A stretch of 64,000 nt of DNA, from NCBI GenBank assembly GCA_024305745.1, contig JAHRBS010000002.1, forward strand, positions 1,302,001 to 1,366,000, written 5' to 3'. Each line of letters opens with the position of its first letter. The first letter of the stretch is position 1. Positions 23,712 through 33,148 of the stretch are shown piece after piece. Both the position numbers and the translations under genes were made by a program. This DNA is from Polyporus tsugae. Taxonomy: Eukaryota > Basidiomycota > Agaricomycetes > Polyporales > Polyporaceae. Under the pieces are notes generated by a model. It had not been told where the DNA came from and ran no database searches. It worked only from the letters and a program-made list of their open reading frames with translations.

Positions 23712-26700
23712 TCAGTTACGATCCTGAACTTCCAGCATCTTCAGTATCCCAATGACCTTCCTCGCCGCCGCCACGTCGTGCCTCAGGTAGAACGCCTTCA
23801 CGAACATCTTGTACATCGGCTCAACATGCTGCTTGAACGAGAGCGGCGCGTCGACGCGCGGTACCTCGAGGCCACCAACAAGTATGCGCAGCATGGCATT
23901 CGCACTCGCCCTCGTTCCGAACGGAGGGATGGAGACGTCCCCTCCTGGCTGTCCGGTAGGGTAGCCCCGCCTGACAAGCGCGTCGAATAACCGGCGCACC
24001 TCCGCGCCGTCGACCTCGGTCCGCAGGCGCAACTGTGCCTTCAAGAGGATGTTCACGGTGACGTGGTCTGGGGCGAAGCCGTACTGGTCGGCGAACTCGC
24101 CGTACGCCGCGACCGTCGATCGGAGTCGCTGCCTGTTCGACGAGCCTGTGTGCACCAGGTACCCGTGCAGGATCACGTTGCAGAGCGACGTGCGGACTGC
24201 CGGGATCGCTCGTGGGCCGACGTCATGGAGGAACTGCTTCGCGGCGCGCATCCTGCCGGCGCGAGCGAGCGCGTTGACAGTATAAAGCCATGCTTGGGGA
24301 TCGTCGGCGGACGAGATTGCTGAAGTGAGGGTCGTCGACGCGGCTAAGAGATCCGGTCTCCGTCGGGAGTGCGGGGTGCGAGATAAGGCACCGATCATCG
24401 CGAAGGACGGGGTGTGCTCGATCCGGGCGCGGCTTGCAAGTCTGGATGCGAGTCGGTGCGCTCCTTCGCGGTGTAAACGGAAGAAGACCAGTGACGTCCA
24501 GCGAGAAGCCATGTTCGGGTACCTCTGCACGGCGTGGGTCAGGGCGCGGCGTGTGAGCGCGTACTGTCGGTGCTGTAAGAGGATGCGAAGTAGGCGGGTG
24601 TAGAACGTCGACGTGAAGAGCGATGGATGTTGAGCTGCGGCGTCCTCCACAAGCCTGACGGTAGACTTGGAGTACTGGTGACGGATTAAGACAAGCAGAG
24701 CGGACTGCAACCCAGTGGAAAGACGTATCGGACTGTCTACCTGAGAGATCAAGGCAAATGCGCGATCAATGGCATCCGCAACCTGGCGTGGGTCCATGAA
24801 GTGTCGGCCGTGGCGAACGTACGTCCGGATATGGGCCGACAGCACCTTCGCGCGCAACTCGGGAGGGAGCCGTGCGTCATTGAGGTATCGATCTAGAAAG
24901 TCTCCTATGCCGCGTCGTGCCAATGCCACCCCCACGGTGGCGACGACGGCAGGGGTGGGCGCGACGTTGCGGTTGCTCGACCACGCGATGAGCTCCTGAG
25001 CGTGCTCGGGATCCGTACGCGCATATCGGAGGATCGCTTCGTCAACCGCACCTCGTATGGTACGCACATGCGACGCGTACACCACGAGGTCGACAAGGGC
25101 GCGTTCGAAGAACGTCCCACATATCAAGGATGCGTAGAGCTGTTCGGCAGCCATCTCCTGTAGACCGTCCTCCGTATTAGGCTTGGTCAGGTCCATGGTC
25201 CAAAGCTCGGCGACTACCGTGTACTCGCGGCAGGCGTCGACGAGTGCCTTGTCTTTAAGTTGGCCGGCGATCTTGAAGAAGGACGCACAGATGAGGCGGG
25301 TGACGAAGAGAGATCTGGGAGGAGCGACGGAAGGGTGAACTGTGGTCCAATCGCGCCAAAGGTTCCGGACCACCTGCACTAGACCCAGTAGGACGTCGTC
25401 GTCGAAAGGTGCTGCACCGGATTCCCTGCATGACTGTAGGACATTGTCCAAAGCCGCGAGGATGCAAATAGTTTGCCACTCTACGACCGCGGCCTGCTGC
25501 TTTGAGTCCCGTGACTTGGCCGCGTTCTTGCCCACCGCGTCGGTCGAGCGCGTGAGGGCAAGTGCGAGAAGCACAAGACAATTCCACCGGAGATCAACTG
25601 TCTCTTGAGAGACGGTGTTCGTAGTGAATACGCGAGCCGCCGCGGTCTTGGCCCAATCAAAAATACGACTGTCCCCTGCACTCCATCCACTGGCTGGTCC
25701 GAAGCCGAAAGCTGCGCCTGATAAAGACATCGCCAGCCTGCCGATACTAAGGCGAGGTATCGAAGGTACACTAGTGGTCTCGACACTGGTACGCGGTGAC
25801 GCGTTCGAGTCGCCAATCCAAGGATGTCCGTCAGCTCGAGCTTCAATGCCTTTTGCAAGGGCGTGGAGAATATCCTGCCTTGGCGAACCCGCAGACCAAA
25901 ACCGCGAACGTAGGATCGCATGGAACAACATGTCGACGACCGCCAGGTGACACCGGCCGCGGGAAATAAGCAACACAAAGCTCTCTGTCAGGACTTGCGC
26001 CGATTCCGTTGACGACGAAGCGAGTAAGGCTTGTAGGTAAGGCACGTGAATGTCGGGATGGGAATGCGCGGAAAGAGTCGCATAGAGCTTTCCTGCCTTC
26101 ACAAGGTATCCTTCGGCTTCACAAGGATCTAGGAGGAGGTTAAGTTACTTGGTCTTGGAACCGGGTATATAAAATACACTGACTCCTTTGCACTCGCTCG
26201 AAGAATCCAGCGAGATGGGCGCGCATCATCCAGTACCGGTCTGAAGGCAGTAAGGGATACCGCAAGGAGTAGCGCTTATCACGGAAGACAGTCGCAAGAA
26301 AACGCCAGTGGGGAACGAAGGCGGACAGAGGCATATGGGATGCGAGAGGATGGGCGTGAAACAAGCCGAGAGGCGTTGTAGAGGGTGGGATGGAAAGCGT
26401 ACCGAGGAGACGGATTAGTGAACTCATGTCCGTGGGGTTAAGATTATGAAGGACGCCATTGGACTTCCAGAGGACGTATCTGTGGCGGATATCGCGTATA
26501 GTGTAGGAATGAGGAATGTCTCGCTCTTCAGAAAGAAAGGCGCGGAGCTTTGCCATGGAGCGTACATGAGGTCCATCGCGGAAGGCGACGGCCGTGGAGT
26601 CCACGTTCAGGTCGAAAGTGGCCGGAATAACGTCCGCGGAGGGATCGTTGCGTTTCAACGACTCTTCTGGCAAAGACCCGGCGTTGACTCCATCGTGACT

Positions 26701-26930
26701 GAGGAAGATGCTCCGGTTCGTAGTACGTGTCACCGCGTGTAAGAAGGGGTTCAAAGGGCGTCTTGCTGGCACCACGGTCTTATGCCAGTGGGATGAACGA
26801 GCAGCATGACTAGAAACAGCGATGAGCGATGAGCTTGAAATCTTCGCAATGAACACAATACACACCTGAGCTTTGAGAGACTATCGCAGCCGCCCGCAAT
26901 TCGGACGGTCTGCAACACCCCTCGCAACAT
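23712..26930 (-). CDS. Large pentatricopeptide-repeat-like protein, probably mitochondrial
   Basis: Three exons (26930-26866, 26809-26184, 26128-23712) sum to 1035 residues in frame. The N-terminus MLRGVLQTVRIAGGC plus the Arg/Ser/His-rich next exon look like a mitochondrial presequence. The rest is all-helical with degenerate ~35-residue repeats: for example LFTSTFYTRLLRILLQHRQYALTRRALTHAVQ, DPQAWLYTVNALARAGRMRAAKQFLHDVG, and DHVTVNILLKAQLRLRTEVDGAEVRRLFDALVRRGY. These are of the PPR type, which bind single-stranded RNA in organelles. Basidiomycete PPR proteins of this size act in mitochondrial RNA processing or translation; which RNA is unknown. The start was chosen because the first small exon joins exactly in frame to the second over a 56-base intron. 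Confidence 0.8.
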
Positions 26931-27519
26931 TCCATTGCATATGAGATGCCGTCCCTGACGCGCTGTAACGGCAGTTATGGGACCTTGTCCACCACCCAGC
27001 ACGTACGAGTCGCCTGCAAGGTGCGTCACCGCAGTAGGAACTTGAAGCCAGCCAGAGGAACGGACGTGAGAGATGGCGCCAGCCTCCTCAAGCTCGCCCA
27101 CCAGTCACCCACGTCCGTGACCCGTCCGGTGACCGCCGTGTGACTGTGACTGGGGGACGCCCGGGGTTTCGCATTAGGCTCTTACCCAGTCCATCCATCG
27201 CTAAGCACCGGTGGGACCTCCGCAAACCTTATCTGAGCAACTGTACGCCACAATCCCCAGGTTACAGGGCCGTACGCGGAAAGTCCATTATCCACCGCTA
27301 TTGCATATCTCGACCAGCTGCCTTGAAAAATCCGTTGACACGCAAGGTGAGCATCGCTGTACAGCTCTCGTTTGTGTTTTCGCTGAAATAATGTCGCAGA
27401 GGTCAATTGGGAGGCTCTGATCATCCACCAACTTCTCAAAGTCAAGTGAGGAATTCAAATTCGTACAGGATATAATGCGGACACTGTGTTGATCCTTTTC
27501 CTAGCTCTACATAATCACA
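26931..27519. promoter_or_regulatory. Divergent promoter (PPR-like / ribosomal P0)
   Basis: 589 bases between divergent starts. A short CT-rich patch lies just before the P0 start (27492-27511). Nothing else is seen. Confidence 0.5.
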
Positions 27520-28734
27520 ATGGGTGCCACTCGGGCGCAGAAGGAACTCTACTTCCAGAAGCTCAAGGAGCTTGTGGCCAAGTTCCGTGAGTCTGCCCCG
27601 ATTCTTGCCCTCAGGCTTTACAGGTGACCCGGGATCCAGCCTCTATTTTCGTCGTCAATGTCGACAACGTCGGCTCCAACCAGATGCACCAGATCCGTGT
27701 CGCTCTTCGCGGAAAGGGTGTCGTCGTCATGGGCAAGAACACCATGGTCCGCCGTGCACTCCGTTCCATCCTCACGGAGTACCCCCAGTTCGAGCGTCTC
27801 CTCCCCCACGTCAAGGGCAACATCGGTTTCGTCTTCACCAGTGGTGATCTCAAGGAAATCCGTGACATCATCACCGCCAACAAGGTCGCTGCGCCCGCTC
27901 GTGCTGGTGCCCTCGCCCCCAAGGACGTCACTATCCCCGCTGGTAACACCGGTATGGAACCCGGCAAGACCTCCTTCTTCCAGGCCCTCGGTATCCCCAC
28001 CAAGATCGCTCGTGGTACCATCGAAATCGTGTCTGACGTCCAGGTCGTCACTGCTGGTACCCGTGTCGGCCCGTCCGAGGCGACGCTCCTGAACATGTTG
28101 AACATCTCGCCGTTCACCTACGGTATGACCGTCGTTCAGATCTTCGACCAGGGCAACATCTTCACCCCGGATGTCCTCGACGTTTCGGACAAGGAACTCC
28201 TCGACCGCTTCTTCTCGGGTGTCACTACCATTGCGGCCATCTCGCTTGCCCTCAAGTACCCGACCATCGTCTCGGTTGTGCACTCCCTCGTCAACTCTTA
28301 CAAGAACCTCCTCGCCGTTGCTCTTGCCACCGAGTACAGCTTCGAGGGCGCTGAGAAGGTGTGTAGTTTTTCGTCCAGAACTTGCTCTTCACGGCCTATG
28401 AACGTTCCAAAACACTGAAAATGCTGAGGGTCTGACGGATCTATGCTGTTTTTAATCCGCTTATTGTCTGAGGCCCCGTCTTAATTCCTCGTTCTCTTAA
28501 TTCGCAATTGCTAACTCGACCCCCTCCCTCTTAGGCTAAGGAGTTCCTTGCCAACCCCGACGCTTTCGTCGTTGCTGCTCCTGCGGCCGCCGAGGCTGCT
28601 CCCGCTGCTGCGGCCGCCGAGGAGAAGGAAGAGGAGAAGGAGGAGTCCGACGACGACATGGTGCGTTGCCTTATTATTAACAGAGATATTTCAATCTCAT
28701 GCATTGCTCTCAGGGCTTCGGTCTCTTCGACTAA
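27520..28734 (+). CDS. RPP0: 60S acidic ribosomal protein P0 (uL10)
   Basis: Four exons (27520-27586, 27640-28358, 28535-28660, 28714-28734) give exactly 310 residues. [22 protein letters not shown] joins to [20 protein letters not shown], the invariant rRNA-binding start. [14 protein letters not shown] and GNIGFVFT follow. The C-terminus is the shared stalk tail [20 protein letters not shown], whose last seven codons sit alone in a tiny final exon. P0 anchors P1/P2 dimers to form the GTPase-activating stalk of the large subunit. Codon use is strongly biased, as expected for a highly expressed gene. Two of the introns lie within the acidic tail region, which is longer spaced (176 and 53 bases). 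Confidence 0.97.
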
Positions 28735-29087
28735 ACGCTCCGCTTGCGGGTGTCCCGTTGATGATGTATCGTTTCATGGCCTTACCAAAAGTTACCCTAC
28801 GATGCTGTCAATTTGTATCTCTACTGTGTCGTTAGCACTTATGATTCCCGATGCATCATCGCAACCCCTTTCCCGTCCAATCTGTGTGACGTCCCAAAGA
28901 AGTGCTGCGGCAGACCGTGAGCTTAGAAAGAAGCACACAACGACACTCAGGGAATTGATCAACCGCCTTTGGCGATCTCATTATTCACACCCTCCTGGCC
29001 CCTCCGTGCCTACGCAATGGCCTGCGCCAGATGGCACAAGTAAGGCCCACGATGCCGCCTCATGCCCTTCCTTCTCATGGTTCCACA
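28735..29087. other. Intergenic between P0 and HEN1
   Basis: 353 bases with the P0 3' UTR and the HEN1 promoter. Two further in-frame ATG codons at 29031 and 29052 precede the chosen HEN1 start, so part of this may be coding. Confidence 0.5.
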
Positions 29088-30740
29088 ATGTCTGACAACG
29101 GGAGCCTAGTGCAAGAACTACCGGTAACGTTCCATCCCGCACTGTATCTGCAGAGGCGGGGATGGGTTCTTGATGTCATGCGGCGCGAGAACATCACAGA
29201 GGTACGTACCAGCAGCGTTCATCCCTCGCGCATGACGGATCTGACCATCCAGCTCGCAATCGACGCACATTTCGCAAGCAGGTGCTCGACATTGGATGTG
29301 GCGAGGGCGAGCTGCTGTCGTGTCTCTGCAACCCAGCACGGTGGCTTGCGCCACCGCCACCCAACATCCTTCCACCACATCCCTCCCCAGAAACCACCGA
29401 TGCCCTCAACGAGCTCCATCAAGACCTGCTGCACCCAAGGAGGATCGCGGGGCTGGATATATGCAGGACGGATCTTGAGTGCGCGGCACTCATCACGAAG
29501 CCATCCGTCCCGGAGGAGAAGGACGTCGTCCTGTGGCACAGCACGCAGGTGCGCTGGGAGTCGCTGGAGGTGGAGATATGGGAGGGCAGTCTAGCGCACG
29601 TCAATCCCGCGTTCGTGGGCGTCGAGTGCGCCGTCGCGACCGAAGTGTACGTCCGCTCTCTCGCCGTATCCTCGCGAGGACTGACGCGGTCACAGCATCG
29701 AGCACTTGCATGAGGACGTATTGGACCGCTTCGCGCCGGTCGTGTTCGGGGCGTACCACCCGCGCGTCGTCCTCGTCACTACGCCCTCCTTCACGTTCAA
29801 CGCCCGCTTCACCGCGCCTGACGCTCCGTACGAGGCCCGCTCGGGGTGGCTCGACCCCACAGGATGGACCGATCGCATCTTCCGCCACCACGACCACAAG
29901 TTCGAATGGACGGTCGAGGAGTTCGAGCAATGGTGCAACGCGGTGGCGAGCGACTGGGGATACACGGTGGAGATGGGCGGGGTGGGCAAGGCCCGGGAGA
30001 TCGACGAGTGGGGACGGGACGACGCGCTCGGCTGGGCCAGCCAGGTGGCGGCGTTCACCAGAGTCGAAGACGAGGAGTGGGCGAAGAGGAGGGCGGATCT
30101 GTGGAAGGCCTCAGAAGATCGACAACCGACATCGAACTTACGCGGAGCCCACACGTTGTTCGCCAGCCACCAGCACCCGGTTCACGAGGCCGCCCGCGGT
30201 CCCAAGCCATTGGACGTCGTGGGGGAACTCGTAGTGTCTAGGATGCTCTATTACCGAGAGACATCCATGACCTTGAACGACGTATGGGTTGAGCGAGAGG
30301 TCGAGCTGGCGTGTGGAGGCTGGGTCGACTGGCTCGCCCGTGCTATCCTGGAATATCCCGGCCTCGCTCTGCGGAAGACTGTGCTTGCGTCGCGTATCGA
30401 CCCGGAGTGGACCGTTGATCTCAACGCCACGCTCCATCACCTCATTCCGCCGTCCGTGACACGGGATGAGATGTGGCCATCGCCTCCGGATACAGAGGAG
30501 TTGGTGGACCCGGAGGACGCATATGACAGCTCGAGCAGGAGCGAAGATGGCAATCTCGTCGTCAGGGACGTCGATTTGGTGTCGAGCCAAGAAGGTTGGG
30601 GGAGTTGGGGCGAGGGGAACGCGAGCGCACCTTGGGGAAAGGCAGAAGTAAAGTGGGAGTGGGGAAAGGATGATGGAGATGGCGCGAGGGTGTCGGAGTG
30701 GGGAGCGTTAGAGGACAACGCAGAAGGCACATGGAATTGA
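29088..30740 (+). CDS. HEN1: HEN1-type small RNA 2'-O-methyltransferase
   Basis: Three exons (29088-29201, 29282-29646, 29696-30740) sum to 507 residues. Motif I for SAM is VLDIGCGEGELLSCL. The metal-binding set unique to HEN1 is present: E159, E162 and H163 in EVIEHLHED (the triplet is rebuilt exactly across intron 2), and a further His in FRHHDHKFEW near residue 227. VVFGAYHPRVVLVTTPSFTFN is the other family block. HEN1 methylates the 2'-OH of the 3' terminal nucleotide of small RNAs, protecting them from tailing and decay. Only the catalytic domain is visible; the plant RNA-binding domains are absent. The last ~150 residues are an acidic Trp/Gly/Ser-rich tail (GWGSWGEGN, WGKAEVKWEWG). Start alternatives lie 36 and 57 bases upstream in the same frame. 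Confidence 0.9.
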
Positions 30741-31010
30741 GAACGACTACGGCCACTGACCTTACATCTGAGAACAACGATTTAATGGGTGAGAGCTTTC
30801 CGCTATTGATATGCGGAACATTGTCCAGGAATGCATGAATAGGATATAGGCACGAGCACGACTGTGGGCTCGATGTGTGCTGTAGGTTACAATAGAAGTC
30901 CTTGGGATTCACACTCACTTCAGCCGGCCAAGCATCGAGCCAACTTGAAGAGAAACGCACCAAAGCGATACCCTCCACGCGAGCTCTCCTATGACACTCC
31001 CTGGCCACGT

Positions 31011-31347
31011 TCACTCACCCACGAGGGACCGTCTTGGGCCTACACCAATTCGTTAAACGTCCTTTCGAATACTCCGCAAACGCTTCCAAAGCCAACTCAC
31101 GCTCCAAGGGGTGCACCTGCGCAAGATAAGTGACGGTCCACATCAGGTAACAGCACGTAAGGGTGAGGAGGATACTGGTCCGGATTAGCCTGCGCAAGAA
31201 TGAACAGTGGGTTCAGCGAGGAACCCCGCACGGGCCGCCAGTAGAAACGTACGTCTGGTTGGGACCCTTGGGGGTTGCAAACCACGTTGCAGCCATAAGG
31301 CCGAGGACAATAGCCAAGATAAAGAGTGTGGGCAGCGAGGATGACAT
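31011..31347 (-). CDS. VMA9: V-type proton ATPase subunit e (Vma9)
   Basis: A very small gene of three exons (31347-31253, 31189-31101, 31039-31011) whose 213 coding bases give 70 residues, near the usual size of 70-80. The first exon is MSSSLPTLFILAIVLGLMAATWF and ends TPKGPNQT. The second reads LIRTSILLTLTCCYLMWTVTYLAQVHPLE. The third gives RPRRSLVGE. This matches the family layout: two membrane helices, then an LHPL-x-PRRS end. Subunit e is part of the membrane Vo sector that acidifies vacuole and endosomes. Introns are 63 and 61 bases with canonical ends. It is convergent with HEN1, whose stop is 270 bases away. Confidence 0.92.
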
Positions 31348-31534
31348 GGCGGTGGATGGTGGAAGCGAGTCGATTGGAGGCACGCGTAGCCAGTTCCAAC
31401 AACCTCACTGGGCGCCTCCACTGCGAATCCCCGTCAGTGACCTCCTGCTTGGCAAAGTTGCTGCTACTGCCCGTTTCTCTCCCCGCTACATCCTTTGTCG
31501 TCGTCGGTCTAACTACTACTCCTCAAACACGCTA

Positions 31535-31870
31535 AACACGCCCACTCAGTCAACTGTCAAACTTCTTGAGATATGGCTTGGCTTGGCTGGACCGCTATCG
31601 ACGACAAGTCACGTTCGCCAGCGCGTACCCCTCAGGAGCAACATGCCCCGTACGCCGCATAGTCATAGTCGGACTTGGGGAACTCGCAGTGGTGACCGTG
31701 CGGATCTGCATTCTGAAGTAACGCAAACTGCTTGCCAATGCACCAAGGCCTTCCCGCACTGAACGGCAGGTACGGCGAGGTCGCACACTTAGGCACGAGC
31801 CCAACCCGAGGTCGACCTTCGTAGCACACGTCGCAAAGATCGTCGTCAGGAATACGTACTACCGAAGCCG
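31535..31870 (-). pseudogene. Decayed CYP51 fragment (second copy)
   Basis: The minus strand matches the 3' part of the intact CYP51 gene at 35550-36190. Shared pieces include the segment around the stop codon and last intron (CCCACTCAGTC, AGTCACGTTCG..AGCGCG), the end FPKSDY, and the haem loop, here FSAGRPWCIGKQFA against [14 protein letters not shown]. Relative to the intact gene it lacks about 299 bases (equivalent of 35861-36159) with a CTTC shared at the break. It also has a shorter gap in the EFPKS upstream region, so no reading frame survives. Because intron and 3' flank are kept, the copy arose by DNA duplication, not by reverse transcription. The 5' two-thirds of the gene is missing. 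Confidence 0.82.
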
Positions 31871-31914
31871 CTCTGTCTCCGTGGACGCCTAACCCATCCA
31901 CCAATCCATTCCAG

Positions 31915-32844
31915 GCTTACGAACGTTTCCATTCCCGTCGTCAGTCTCAAGAAGGGTGGAAAGCGCTTCGAGGTGTTGCGGACGATGACCCCACTCTCCT
32001 GGGCATAGCGCAACTGCTACAGGAACAAGGTGCAGCAAAGGCGGAGCGGCGCTGAGATCGGCTTCGATGACGTCCTCCAAATCGAGAACATGTTCGTGAA
32101 CGTCTTCAAGGGCGGAGCTCACCCATGGACTCGAGAAGGCGGCCAACACGACCGACACGAACACCATCATCAAGCATGTGCGTATCCCTTCCCTGCAAGT
32201 GTTCCCCAGGCTCGCACTACCTCATCCGCCTGACATATCTACGTCCCATCTTGTTCGATCTACGTTGCTTCTTGTTCAATCTACGGTGCTGAGGGACCGA
32301 AGTGCTGACAGGCAGCGTGCAGAAACTCCAAAAAGGCGATCCAGGTGGGCGAAAAAGAGCGCGAACATGACTTCTCCGTCCGGCGCAAGATCGCGGAGCT
32401 CGTCGCTGAGGAGTGCGCCGACTCCCTCTATTACGATCCTACCCATCGCGTGATCGACGAAGCCATGATCGAGGCCGGCTTCAGCGTGAACCAGGGCAAG
32501 AACGCCAAGGCACCGGTGTTGGGGTGCAATGTGCCAAAGGGCGATGCGGAGAGGGTCGGGGAGAAGGTACTGGAGAGAGAAGACAAGGTCGAGCCGGACG
32601 GGATGAACAGGAAACTGTGCCTGTCCACAATTCATCTGGTGGGACTTCGTAAGGGTGCGGAGGCTGACGTTCTGCTTTACTCTTGTCAAAGGCCATGCTC
32701 ATCGACCCTGGTCAATTCCCCGTCATCAACGAGCTCCTGCAGAACAAGTGCAAGGATTGCGGTTGCCCAGAGACCCTCACATTCGCTGCCACTGCGGGGA
32801 GTTGGATGCTGAGCGAGGGAGAGGACAAGATCGAGAAGGTTTGA
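31915..32844 (+). pseudogene. Decayed SBDS/SDO1 ribosome-maturation gene
   Basis: Conceptual pieces follow the SBDS family in order. They are LTNVSIPVVSLKKGGKRFE, CYRNKVQQRRSGAEIGFDDVLQIENMFVNV, TTDTNTIIKH, then after a likely intron KAIQVGEKEREHDFSVRRKIAELVAEECAD, IDEAMIEAGFSVNQGKNAK and MLIDPGQFPVINELLQNKCK with ETLTFAATA. Breaks: an in-frame stop and extra bases after KRFE (about 31955-31992), a frameshift before the TTDTNT block, the loss of about 25 residues after GKNAK, and a frame change before MLIDPG. The normal protein releases eIF6 from pre-60S subunits and is essential, so an intact copy should exist elsewhere. Intron positions are retained, so this is a DNA-level duplicate. Confidence 0.85.
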
Positions 32845-33148
32845 TAGAAGTTCAAATACAGTTGTGTCACTACCAGGAAGGATCTCTCTGGGAAGCACGC
32901 CCCTTGTGAACTTTCGGATGGTAAGTGAGTGGTTTCTCTCGGTCCTCCCTGCGATCGATACCGGTTCGTACGGGTTTCGTATATAGTCCTCCTCGACGAG
33001 CATACCCCCGCTTCATTGTCTCTTTCTCTAGCCAAAGGAGACACACTCTCACTTACCACCCGTGTTTCTACACCTCTCAGACCCTCTCGGATTCATCGCT
33101 CCACAAGCCCTCTAAACTTCTTCTACACGTTCCTCTTCTTCTCCCACC
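32845..33148. promoter_or_regulatory. Promoter region of the protease-lectin gene
   Basis: About 300 bases between the SBDS relic and the protease start. The last 150 bases are CT-rich (for example TTCCTCTTCTTCTCCCACC directly before the ATG). Nothing else is seen. Confidence 0.5.

Noticed and set aside
23766..24500. Plus-strand frames opposite the PPR-like gene
   Set aside because: Arg/Ala/Val-rich shadows of its helical repeats.
27618..28283. 221-codon minus-strand frame
   Set aside because: Complement of the strongly codon-biased P0 exon 2.
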